A stretch of DNA of 64,000 nucleotides, from contig CP103033.1 in the NCBI GenBank assembly GCA_024752435.1, forward strand, positions 868,001-932,000, written 5' to 3'. This document shows positions 32,953 through 43,229 of the stretch, piece by piece (the stretch's first letter is position 1; each line of letters starts with the position of its first letter). A model generated the notes under the pieces. That model saw only the letters and a program-made list of their open reading frames with translations, was not told where the DNA came from and made no database searches. The stretch is from Allantophomopsis cytisporea. Its lineage: Eukaryota; Ascomycota; Leotiomycetes; Phacidiales; Phacidiaceae. The translations under genes were made by a program, and so were the position numbers.

Positions 32953-34646
32953 ATGGCACCTACGCCGCAGAAGAAAGACGTCAAACCTGCAACAGAGGCT
33001 CGTAAGTACTTGCGATCTGTTTCTTTCTGATTGTTCGTGTGGACAGTCATGCGGGGTTGCTGTACAACTTCAAAAGGCTACACAAATCAGCTTGATAAGC
33101 TCTCAGATATAAAAACTAACAGTGTGCTATACAGCAGATATTACAATTCTCGAAAAGATTAAGGACGACTACGAAGCTTCCAGACCTTTCGAGACACTAT
33201 TAAAGACTAAGCCTTATAGTAAATTTACTCCATTACAGCAATCCCAATACGCGACCTTTGTTCTTCTCGAATCCGGTGCTTACAGGCATTTTAACAGCGC
33301 ACAACGAAGTGAGTTCGACAAAACAGTTGAGAAAGAAAGGATCCCATATCCGGTTTCTAAGGCGCGCTTTGAATTGCAGTTGCAAAAACTGAAGGGCAGG
33401 GATAGTAAAAACCGTATTCTGGGCACACTGAAAGTTCGCGAATACAGGGAGTGGGAAGAAGAGCAGAGAGAGCTCTCGAAATTGAAAGAGGAAAGCTGGT
33501 TGTTCAGGCGATCAGAAAAGGAGGCAAAAACCAGTGAACTGGTCGAAGAGGAGATACAGCGGAGGATCAAGATTGCAAAGATGGAGGGAAAGACGATTGG
33601 CAACTATTCAAAGGACCCGGCCTGGGATGACGTCAAACCAATACCACAAGACGATGGAGAAAATGCTTTAGCTGCTATTGCATATACGCAAGAATATGCT
33701 GAAGGTAAGCTGACGTTTGTAGCATTGCTGAGGCGTTGCTAATGTGTGGGCAGCTATCTCGTATCTTCGTGCTGTTATGGCCAAAGACGAGCACTCTCCC
33801 CGAATCCTTGATCTTACCGCACATATAATCACACTCAACCCAGCACATTATACAGTCTGGCTCTACAGAGCTGCTACGATATTCGCACTCAGTTCTTCCA
33901 TTGCCGATGAATTAGCATGGGTCAACAAAATTGCTCTTGAAAATCAAAAGAACTATCAGATCTGGCACCACCGTCAACTTCTTGTGGATCATATCTATCC
34001 ATCTCTAACCACCGAATCTCAGAAATTTGACCTTGGTGCAAGCGAGACAGTTTTCATGACGAAGATGTTTAGCTTAGACCCCAAGAACTACCATGTTTGG
34101 TCCTACAGGCAATACCTTGTCCGCAAACTAAACCTCTTCCCAACGGTCTGTCCCTCAGAACTAGAATCTACCTCCTCCCTCATCTACGAAGATGTCCGCA
34201 ACAACTCCGCATGGTCGCACCGCTTCTTCCTTGTCTTTAGCGATCCAGCTGTCTGCACGCTCAACTGTGCAAGCACAGCAGCCGATCCCGCTATCCCACG
34301 AGACGTCCTGGACCGCGAGATTGAGTTCTGCAAATCCCAGGTCTTCACGGCGCCACAGAATCAGAGCCCGTGGAACTACCTTCGAGGCGTTTTGAGGAAG
34401 GGAGATATCCCATTGCCGAGTTTGAGCTGGTTTGCCAAGCAATTTGTCAATTTGGATGGCGAGGAAGAGGAGGTTAAGAGTAGTCATGCTCTTGACTTCC
34501 TCGCTGATTCATGGGCTCAAGAAGATGGTCAGGAGGCGACGGATAAGGCAGCCAAGGCGCTGGATCTGCTGGCAGAGAAATATGATCCTATCAGAGCCAA
34601 GTATTGGGAATGGAAAAAAACTAGTCTTATTACTCAGAAGGCATAA
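32953..34646 (+). CDS. RAM2: Protein farnesyltransferase/geranylgeranyltransferase I alpha subunit with N-terminal extension
   Basis: Alpha subunit shared by the enzymes that attach farnesyl or geranylgeranyl to CaaX cysteines in the cytosol. Three exons, 32953-33001, 33135-33704 and 33754-34646, give 503 residues. The prenyltransferase alpha part begins near WDDVKPIPQDDGENALAAI and shows five PPTA helical repeats: NPAHYTVWLYRAATIF, NQKNYQIWHHRQLLVDH, DPKNYHVWSYRQYLVRK, NNSAWSHRFFLVF and NQSPWNYLRGVL. Before it lie about 175 residues not part of known Ram2 proteins: a charged, helical region (FTPLQQSQYATFVLLESGAY, then REWEEEQRELSKLKEESW). An in-frame ATG at 33581 would give a normal-sized alpha subunit without this extension. 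Exon 2 begins at a tandem CAGCAG acceptor (33132-33137); a further AG at 33122 sits too close to the CTAAC branch site. The alpha subunit call is strong; the true start is uncertain. Confidence 0.85.
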
Positions 34647-35277
34647 GCCAATGCATGTATGGAGTTTGGAGTTTGACTTGAAGCGATTTAAAATCCTTAT
34701 GCTCACTTGTTTATTGATTGACAACAGTCAGATGGACCCAAAAAACTACTTTAATATTTTGCATGTGATCCTCAACTCTCTTTCTTGATTATAGTGACCC
34801 GTCGTTATCGTTACATCTAATAAATTCTAGCCGCTATAGTTTTGTTTTGTTCATTAACAGCTTAGCATGTGCTAAGTAGTGACCGGCCATTTGCAGACAG
34901 ATGATGCGCTTGCATCCTTATTCCGTATTCGGCCAATTCTGAGATACTCGCCCATAGGAATCAGATTTTAAGAGACGAACCGCGATCTGACGCTAGGCAA
35001 GGAGTGTGGGCTCTCAATTGTGGGGAAGCAATTCAACAATTCAATCTGGACGAGACTGCAAATTTCTTAACGATTCTTTTTTCTCATAGAGGCAATGGAA
35101 ACCTGTCTCGGCTCGGCTCTACTTTATCCTAGCAAGTCCACAAGGCTCTCGGCTAGTCAAATTTTCATGGTCCACCACTCCATAGCTTCATATGACACTT
35201 CAAAAATTCTGGTTTTTTCAGCACAACCCATGATAGCTCTAGAATTCAAAATATGGATACAGCCTTCAACAATTATA
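34647..35277. other. Intergenic region upstream of the tRNA-Asp gene
   Basis: No protein gene recognised. AT-rich. This is the right edge of the housekeeping block. Confidence 0.5.
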
Positions 35278-35359
35278 TCTTTGATGGTCTAACGGTCATG
35301 ATTTCCGCTTGTCATTTGGCAAAGCGCGGGAGACCGGGGTTCGACTCCCCGTCAGAGAG
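35278..35359 (+). tRNA. tRNA-Asp (GTC) with a 10-nt intron
   Basis: The 7-bp acceptor stem TCTTTGA/TCAGAGA closes with one G-U pair. D-arm GGTCTAACGGTC, anticodon stem TCCGC/GCGGG, loop TTGTCAC with anticodon GTC, and T-arm CGGGG-TTCGACT-CCCCG are all present. A 10-nt insert (35315-35324) lies one base 3' of the anticodon, the canonical nuclear tRNA intron position. Discriminator G at 35359. A T6 run at 35408-35413 and earlier T-runs serve as RNA polymerase III terminator. Confidence 0.9.
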
Positions 35360-35370
35360 ATTCAATTCCC

Positions 35371-35390
35371 TCTGAGTTCATCGACTCAGA
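35371..35390 (+). other. Perfect hairpin in the tRNA-Asp trailer
   Basis: TCTGAGT, six-base loop TCATCG, ACTCAGA: seven perfect pairs, 11 bases after the tRNA end and before the T-runs. Possibly a trailer structure; possibly chance. Confidence 0.5.
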
Positions 35391-35399
35391 ATATCCTTT

Positions 35400-36055
35400 T
35401 GCGGAACTTTTTTATTATTTTACCTTCCTTCTAGTTGTAGCTGGCGTATCTGTGAGTCGATGAAAGAACCCCGATTGTCATAATGTGTATTTATTCATTT
35501 TTATTCCTTATAAAGTATGGCAAGTGTTGGTGATAACTTTTTTACACCAGCAAAATGTCAAGAGACTCTCAACTTCGTCCATCTTATGTCTATTCGCTTT
35601 ATGTTTCTAGTCTTCCTAGTCATATAAGTAGATAACAGACGAAGACAAGTTCCACCTTTAATAACTGATAATTGCTTACTGTTGTCGGATCAACCCTATA
35701 CACCCTTTTGCGCCCAAAACACCAATAATCTCTGCAAGACTTTCAGTCCCAAAGGGCGTATTAACATGAACAGAAATAAAGAATACATTCAATCGTAGGG
35801 AGTCGATGATGGTCACCTACTCAACTATTAGTCCAGCAATCTAAAGTTTGTATATAGCAGAGTGGACAGAGCACCCAAAGTGCTTCGCTATGCCATTTGT
35901 CCTCTCCTAAGTCGTCCCGTCAACTGTATGACGAGTTTCCTCATAGGTATCCTCTGTCGCAGTAGCTTACGATTCAAGGATCAGTACAGGCATGTCTTGA
36001 TTTTGAAGCGCACATTTTCAATAGCATAGTTCAGACATCAATTCAACAAGGTAAA
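35400..36055. other. AT-rich non-coding DNA
   Basis: Start of the decayed interval; only the pol III terminator T-run near 35408 stands out. Confidence 0.5.
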
Positions 36056-36350
36056 ATGAGGTTATAGCACTGCGGTCCAATGTCAATGCGTTATGAGGTT
36101 CTAACCTACCAGCCTCGACTTCATTATATATGGTAATATGAAAGTTCAACCTCCCGGTTTCCACCTTGATTTTGTTCGACACAGCAAAGTCCAAACCTAC
36201 CGGACTTGACCTCGATTTTACATGAATAGAGTAAAGTCCGAACCTATAGGTGTCAACCCCAGCTTACTAAGGTAGACTAAGGTTCAGACCCGTAGGTTTG
36301 GACTATCATTTTTCGAGGTAGAATGAGATCTGAACCCTATTTTGAAAACT
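36056..36350. repeat. Degenerate minisatellite, about 45-48 bp units
   Basis: Six to seven diverged tandem copies. Each has a core like GTTCAAACCTACCGG (variants at 36098, 36143, 36187, 36234, 36281 and 36330), followed by a TTGACCTCGATTT-like segment and then ATGA/GGTAGA before the next copy. Copies differ at many sites, largely as C/T or G/A differences. Confidence 0.6.
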
Positions 36351-36386
36351 CCGATTCATAAGTCACTTCAACACCACAAATTATAA

Positions 36387-37261
36387 TTAAACAATATTTT
36401 CATAGCTACACTCTTCACCCACCTCCTGACTAGAGCTACCTAGGTATTCGGTCGGATTTTCAAGGCCTGGACGTATCCCCTCGGTCTCTCCTGCGATATG
36501 CAGTATACCAGCCGCCCTGGAAGCACAACGTTGCAGTCCTTCGATCCCATGTTCAACGGCGGTCCAGCTCCATCGGGCGCCTTCATAGCTATATCCTCCC
36601 ATGAAATACGGAAGGTAGCTGCTGTGCAGCGAGGATACACCTCTGTCTCATGAATAATGCAACGCCCCGTATAAGGACACGGCACATCTTTTGTATATCT
36701 GAGGGCATGTTTATATAGAACGTCCCCTTGTTAGTAGTCTAGTACTGCGAATATCCCAAGCGTACCCCCTTCGTCCCGAAGATACTAGGGAGATATAGTC
36801 TGGCTTTCTCGTATAGTCGCTCTGTAACAAGCAGGACGCTAATAGTATCGTCCTGAATCAATGCGGAATGGCGAGCACTATTGTACGAATGTCCTTGGTC
36901 AGTCGAGATACAGATACAATGGTAGGACCTGAGGGATATATAGGTTCCCAGACCTTATATACCTCTGCACCGGGCTTAAGACTCCGGGCTCATCTAGCCC
37001 AGAGGTATAACTAATCCTTCTCTTCCTCTTCCTCTTCCTCTTCCTCTTCCTCTTCCTCTTCCTCCTTCGCCTCTGTCTCTTGGGCGGAGACCTCGCCCGT
37101 CCAGCGTTCCCATACCCTTCTTCCTCTGCATCAGACGGTTTTTCACGTTTATGTTTTAAGCCCGTATCAATCTGGCTCACGTATAAATCAATCATACTGC
37201 TCTTTAGTCCTGCAGAGCAGAAGTAGTTTGTTAGATCTCTAGAGTCGGTTCAGGTTGGATG
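36387..37261 (-). pseudogene. Decayed gene of unrecognised family with Lys/Arg repeat tract
   Basis: Three overlapping minus-strand pieces read as one protein. Piece A (about 37250-36905) reads LTNYFCSAGLKSSMIDLYV, a hexamer-coded (Lys-Arg)n tract at about 37019-37063 and YIPQVLPLYLYLD. Piece B (about 36915-36600) reads SVLLVTERLYEKARLYLPSI and FGTKGVRLGYSQY, then a TAG at 36739-36741 and TTNKGTFYINMPSDIQ. Piece C (36602-36387) reads MGGYSYEGARWSWTAVEHG and ends normally. So there are two frameshifts and one stop; the stop fits a CAG-to-TAG change. I do not recognise the family. The dense coherent sequence in successive frames is why I call it a former gene rather than noise. Confidence 0.55.
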
Positions 37262-37940
37262 GTAAGTAAAGACGTTCCAATCGTTGTCGAGTACGAATGG
37301 GACCCGCATCAGCGCTGTCTCCTTCATAGCGCTTGCTGTTCACAATGGGACCCGCATCACGCGTTTGACACAATTATATGTACTTACAAAAGGTTTAGTA
37401 TTACAGTATTGAATATCTATACGAAGAAAACTGCCAAACTTCTTGAAACTTCAGGAAGACTATTGTTGATATTTCGAGATACTGTATACCTGTTTTTAGG
37501 AATTTTGAATAGCCGGGCGGCTGTATATAGATATTGTGAGAACAAGTTTAGTAGATTTACAATGTGGTGATACAGAGAGTGCACGTAATTATGTCAACGG
37601 CATATCCCCGGCAATGACCACTCAGGTCGGGTAGATAATGTATATGAAATAACACGCCATTTGGTAAAGTGATCTAATAGACCTAGCAGCCTTTGTTGAA
37701 AGACATAAGATTCGCGCTTGAAGCTCTAAAGAAGATGAATCAAGAGACTTCGAGGCTGTACTAGTATTAAAAGATTGAAGTTTGTAACAGGTAAGAAGGG
37801 ATATGTCTGAACCTAGTACACTTTTGCTTCGGAAAGCGTCATATGCATCACACTATCAGTAAATTCGCTATGTATATAATCATATTTTGTTGCTTCGATA
37901 TGATTATAAGCTTAAAAGTGCTGGTCTTGTTAAGGTTTAG
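37262..37940. other. AT-rich non-coding DNA
   Basis: No gene or repeat recognised; short frames only. Confidence 0.5.
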
Positions 37941-39245
37941 CTAAGTTGTCGTATAAAAGACGCGTATCAAGAGAAGTATTATAACAGCGATTAGGGCAAC
38001 TAACACCGCCAATATAACACTTTCCAAGCCAAGCCTTTTTTCTGTCGGAAGTTTAGAATTACTAACCTCTTCATTCTCTCTCAAAAGAGAAACAATAGGA
38101 CTGTAACCATTCCTATTCTCGCTCTCGCTTTCACTTTTACTCCGATGTATTTCATCGGTGCTCTTATGCTTGTAGTTGCTTTTATAGTCTTCTTTTGAAC
38201 TGACGTCCTCATCAACCATCTCATTAGAAGCAGGGCTGCTCCTCAAAATATCCAGAATTTTTGTGTCACCTTGCTTCATTGCAATTTTCTCGACAAGCAT
38301 CGCCACCAAAGCCTCTCCATAAATTTCTGCCGCCATTAACCTTCTGACCGCTTCATAAAGTTTGGGTATCATAGTCATCTTCACAACCCAAGCAATCAGC
38401 TCTAGTACACTCACATCTGACTTTCTCCAGCTTGCTCCGTTGTCTAGAAGCATTGTTACAATATTGATCAGCTGCTGGGTAAGAGAGCTTTTATTGCTAT
38501 CAATAAGCCCATTGTCTTTGCTGTACAACAGCCTGTATACAATATCAAATGACGACTCATCCTAGTAATTAAGTATTGAAACATCTGCGTTGCAGGTAAG
38601 TAGGAAGCTGACGGTGGTATAGTTTGCTTGTTGTACAGCAAGGTGAAGGGCCGTATTGCCTTCGTTATTTCGAGCGTTGATACTATATACAGGAGGCTTG
38701 TCGGTGTTGTGCGGAGGATTAATCTAATGATACCATTTTGTCCATGTTGTTTGCAGCAATGTGAAGAGGAGTGTTGGCAGTGCCAGGCTCAAGTTCAGCA
38801 TTAAATTACTCTAACCGTGTTAACATTAGTAGCTTCTCAGCGAACCTTTCCTTGTTCTTCAAATATGCCAGCAACCAACGTGGACGAGAGGTCTCCAATT
38901 CTTCGAGATTCAAGCTCTCATTTTCCCATGGACTTGCATCGTGTGTTAGTAAGGGATCAACAATTTCTACTTGTCCATACTGCCAGGCTGTAGTGATCAG
39001 ATCACGATATTTGTTGTCTTTGATCAAAAGATCGGTAGCTTAAGCAGGTTTAGTTGCTTAGTGTAACATGTGCTGCATCTCACCATCATAAAGCTTTACA
39101 GTCATTATGGCGCTTATGAGAGCTGTAGTAAGGTTCCAACTTCATTATTGTTGAGAGATACCTGAGTCCTCATGATGTAGTCATAGACGTTATTAAAGCC
39201 AGCAACAATGGGCATATTTGCAAATGGTGCAGCGTCATCTCCTAA
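37941..39245 (-). pseudogene. Decayed ankyrin-repeat protein gene with C-terminal membrane anchor
   Basis: Minus-strand fragments with ankyrin signatures (NTPLHIAANN near 38750, GNTALHLAVQQANYTTVSFL near 38645) lead to a C-terminal region ending in a hydrophobic anchor (SVILAVLVALIAVIILLLIRV). Defects: TAA at 38806-38808 (TRLE-stop-FNAELEPG), a frameshift near 38735-38750 (MVSLD to INPPHNTDKPP), and TAG at 38562-38564 (LNY-stop-DESSFD). Both stops are consistent with CAA-to-TAA and CAG-to-TAG changes. Sequence upstream to about 39245 (GDDAAPFANMPIVAGFNN) belongs to the same former gene but is further broken. Ankyrin plus membrane tail occurs in fungal repeat families linked to non-self recognition; any such role here is conjecture. 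Confidence 0.7.
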
Positions 39246-40199
39246 ATTAGGCTACACAAATGAATCATTGGATCTCCCAGGATAAGGCGAAGATAAGGGT
39301 TAAGTGGAAACACTAAGCACATAATATAGACAAAAACTGAAATAGTTGAGCCCGTGACTAAATACACGAAAAATCTGGCGAGAGTCTTAGAAACAGCTGC
39401 CAACTAGTCTTGTCCTCTTTACCACGCTTGCGTGGGTGAATGCGGATAGAACGGTCCTTCAAAAAGGTCTCTTCTTCCTTTGCAGTTACCACCTTGCAGA
39501 TATCTCACCCAAAACTAAGTCTTAAAGGTATGTAGGATTGCACCTGCATCGGGTCGAATGCAACCTCATTGCCTCTTGAAATTTTGCAGGAAGAACTTAT
39601 TTCTACGGCGCCGCCTCGAAATCGCTCTTAATCTACCCTGCCTAAGCTCCACTCCAAGATAAGCACATACATGCTTTCAAAGACTAAGGAATCTCTCTTG
39701 TGTATGGGCATAGACTTGTGGTCATTTGGAGACTACTCTGGTATCAGGAATGTCACAGAGTCAGCAAGATGGGATGCTAATGGCTACGGAAGCTACACGT
39801 TTCCGTCTCGCCGGTATCGAGGACCAAGATCAGTATCACAGCTTTCAAGCACTATGTAATCAGCGGTATAAGGAATGATATATCAATTCTATAAATATCT
39901 GACAGAGAAGATGAAGGAGCGAATGTAGCTAGGTAAAGAAGTTAGAAACAAGGAAAGAACATATGTGCGGGTAAAAGGTACTACGAATCGAAAAAAACAG
40001 AAGGAAAAAAAATGTGCGCGCACAAGAGATACTATGAATTGAAAGACAGAAGGAAAAAGAGTGGAGTGCAGTGAGAAGTATCGACAAGGTAGCAAGGGGT
40101 GGGTAGATAGAGCAAGTTCAGTTGAGGTTAGTGAATTGAAAGACCACATGTTTTGCGACCAGCGCACACCAATACAGCCTTCCAAAGATAGATAGTATC
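39246..40199. other. Non-coding DNA
   Basis: Between the ankyrin relic and the 3' end of the SWIM gene. No supported gene. Confidence 0.45.
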
Positions 40200-41630
40200 T
40201 TAGACTCGACCACTTGTTCGCAGTTTTCTGATGATGTGTGCGAATTTTGCGTTGTAGCGTTCAGGAGCTCCACTGGTACGGACGGTACGGGCGATCTCTT
40301 CAAGTCTGTTGATAAACTTTGCGGGGGCATCCCCAAGGAGATTGAGAGCATCAAGTACGAAGTATGCAGGACGTGGAGTACAGATAAGGAGTTGGTACAG
40401 ATTGCGATCGGGACGGGTCTCGCCGGGAACTGGGCGCCGTTGCCAAGTGATTTCGGCATAGGCATCTCTGTTGCGAACGGCGACTGCTCCAAGGATGAAG
40501 ACCAATGCTGCCGCCGCTGTCGTGCGGGCATCCTCATTCAAAGGGACTCGAGGATTGACGATGTTGTGATGAATTTTGTCAACAATGTTCAAGAGCTGTC
40601 GAGCACAGACTTGGACATCGACTTGCTCCTCAGCCTGAGGCCCTTTCTCAATGAAGTCTTCCAGGTTTGTTAGAGACTGCTGGGCGCGGTCTTTCATCTT
40701 CTCAAACAACTCTTCATAATACAACTCTGCAGGAACCAAGTTTCGGAAGGAATTGAAAAAAGCTGAGTCAACGTAAAGACAGCGAGCGAGGGTGGCCTCG
40801 AGATCTCTTGGAACCAAGACATCTTCACGGGCAATGACGTCTGGGAAGTTGTCAAAGATGTCTCCACGATACTCCTCACGGGTGTACTCAGAAAGCCCAG
40901 CAAGGATCTCTCGGACTTCAGCTATGCGGCTTGGATTTGGTCTTGGTTGCTCATTCGTGGATCCATATTGACGAGGCACAAACCAATGGTTTCGCGCCGC
41001 CACATTAGCAAGACCAATATCTTTGATGGTCTGATAGGGGTTTTCGTTCTCGTGAACGTAGCCATTCTCGTTGAGCTGAAACACATCGTTTGTGGGAGAA
41101 GTCTGAGCAGTACGTCTAATCTGGTCCAAGACCAAGTAAACGTGTCGACAGGCCGTATTATCATCGGGAGCACGGCAAGTGCACTTAGGTGAAGCATACC
41201 TTCCCCGCGGGCTGCCAACACGTACTGAAGCTCTCGTTGTCTCCAGGATCTCTATGGCGTAGTATCGATCCGTTTCTACGCCATCTTGCTGAACAACCTT
41301 CTCCGACGCCGTCGTAACTTTAAAGCGGTCCTTCTCGAGCCAGCTGACCTTAAGCTCTTGATAAGGCTCTCTTGAGAAGTGACGTACATCATACTTGAGG
41401 CGAGTGGGACTTTGCAATGGCGATGTTCGGGCACTTGCTGCCGAGCCTTCATCCTCCTCATCCTCTTCCTCTTCCTCTTCGTCCTCTTCATCGCCTGTCT
41501 CATAGAAGTCTCTTTCAGTCTGGGGAATTTCGAATGCCATGCCTATTTGGCCCGATGCCCTTGGAGCACGTGAGGCTGCCGCCATCTCGTCAATATTAAG
41601 ATCTTGAAAGTTGCGAATGGGGGAAGACAT
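40200..41630 (-). CDS. SWIM-type zinc-finger protein, function unknown
   Basis: An intact single exon of 476 residues. An acidic run (EEDEEEEEEDEEDEG, residues about 47-62) precedes the SWIM motif C150-x-C152-x8-C161-x-H163 in PKCTCRAPDDNTACRHVYLV. The motif is preceded by a strand-rich segment (DRFKVTTASEKVV, RYYAIEILETTRAS). The C-terminal 300 residues are helical, with no domain I can name (for example YTREEYRGDIFDNFPDVI and LNEDARTTAAAALVFILGAV). SWIM fingers bind DNA or proteins in various nuclear proteins; the family looks fungal-specific. No stop or frame problem. It is the only intact protein gene between the two tRNAs, which argues that it is under selection. An antisense frame of 145 codons overlaps it and is a shadow. 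Confidence 0.8.
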   Translation of the reverse strand: MSSPIRNFQDLNIDEMAAASRAPRASGQIGMAFEIPQTERDFYETGDEEDEEEEEEDEEDEGSAASARTSPLQSPTRLKYDVRHFSREPYQELKVSWLEKDRFKVTTASEKVVQQDGVETDRYYAIEILETTRASVRVGSPRGRYASPKCTCRAPDDNTACRHVYLVLDQIRRTAQTSPTNDVFQLNENGYVHENENPYQTIKDIGLANVAARNHWFVPRQYGSTNEQPRPNPSRIAEVREILAGLSEYTREEYRGDIFDNFPDVIAREDVLVPRDLEATLARCLYVDSAFFNSFRNLVPAELYYEELFEKMKDRAQQSLTNLEDFIEKGPQAEEQVDVQVCARQLLNIVDKIHHNIVNPRVPLNEDARTTAAAALVFILGAVAVRNRDAYAEITWQRRPVPGETRPDRNLYQLLICTPRPAYFVLDALNLLGDAPAKFINRLEEIARTVRTSGAPERYNAKFAHIIRKLRTSGRV

Positions 41631-43199
41631 TGGAATTGTAGCCGTTGATATTGGAATGTTTTGATTGAGCTGATTGAGTTGTTTGATCTGAATATCTTGA
41701 CTGACTTATTGAGTCCATTTTGAGGGCTTCTCCACTAGTATATATATTATATTCCATTCTTGTGACAATGATTAATTTTCCTATACAAATTCTGTCAGTC
41801 TGTCAGTCTGGCAGTCGAACGGTCACTCCGGTACTCAGTCAGGCAACATTCTCTTCTCCATGACTCCATCGTCTCTCAGCCCTTCTCCGCTACCAACGGC
41901 GCTTCGGGTCTCAAAAACGGCCATCATCGAGGGTCATGACAGGCCTTTTGTAGTCGTCTTATCTGCAAAATATGTTGTAGGTATTTCTCTCAGCCTTGAG
42001 GTAGGGATGTAATCGCTATCGCGTTAGCCGATTGCGCAAGGGACATCGCGGCGCAGTCACTGCATGCGAGGCTCTTATTCGTCCATCAACGACATATGTC
42101 CGGGTAAAAAGACTCAGATGTTGGTTTTTGGGGGCTGAAGCTCGACACAAAGAGCATTAATGGGGTGAATTGCAGTGCAATGAAGTCTTGGGAAACATCG
42201 AGGCCTGTGGAGACCCAGTTGCGGGACAGTGGACCAGCGGGATGTAGGAAGGCAGACCGAGTTGGGTAACAAATTCATCGATAACGAGTGGAAGACAACA
42301 TGGATATCCATCATTGACTACCAGCAGAACACCAGCACAATGACCTCAAGGACCAGGCTGACTCTCATGGATTCGATGACTACCAATTTTTTCTTTCCCT
42401 TCGCTGATGATCAAGATCCCCTTCGTTCCTAGAATAGGCACCACCAATTGACTATATTGTACCTGCATTTTGCTGACAGACACATGGCGATGGCATGGCG
42501 ATGGCATGGTGATGGCATAGCGAGGCTGTTCAGCAGAACTTCTACCTGAAAGCCACATTCATTTGTCTCCAGTCATCAATCCATAGCCCCCGGTGACAGC
42601 CTCGCCATGTGTGTTATGGCCTTGCCGGGAGTTTGCTCTCGGACCTTAATTTCTCGACAGACATCCCAAAGCGTGCGTTTACAACATCCCCACTGTATGT
42701 TGATGTGCATACCGCCTGCATAAAAGCCCGGTCAAGTGACTATGACTTCACTCCCTCACAGTCGCAGCGAAATCCATCACCAAGCATATAGGTCGCACTT
42801 ACGGTCGACTTTACACCACACCAGGCAACCAACTCCATCAATTCCTACTCTTCGTGTGATCTCTTCTCCATCCTGCAGCACGTTGGAATGTCTTCATTCT
42901 CCGCAACAGTGTGATAACCAACAATTAGACTCGATTGAGTTGCGAAAACGATCCGTCCCGCGCGGCGGATATAGGCTAATGCCTTGCGCGGCATTCGATC
43001 ACTTTGGTGACCAACATCCAGCGATATTATAATATTGTGATTCTGCGCGTGCGACGTTTGTGGCGTGTATTTGTTGGGTCCACGAAGGTATTTACCGCAT
43101 CAATCCCGGTCTGTTGCCGCACCGAATCAAGTGTTGTAAGCATCGGCACTGAGCGATATTGTGGCTCTTGTTTCCAACATACCAACACACTCTTTTAGA
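41631..43199. other. Intergenic region without recognisable gene
   Basis: Upstream of the SWIM gene. Contains a short tandem repeat of GCGATGGCATG units at 42485-42518. Frames are short and featureless. Confidence 0.45.
42485..42518. repeat. Three-copy 11-bp tandem repeat (GCGATGGCATG)
   Basis: Three consecutive copies, the last with one C/T difference. Non-coding. Confidence 0.75.
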
Positions 43200-43229
43200 A
43201 GCTAACTATCACTAGGACCAATCCCTTGA

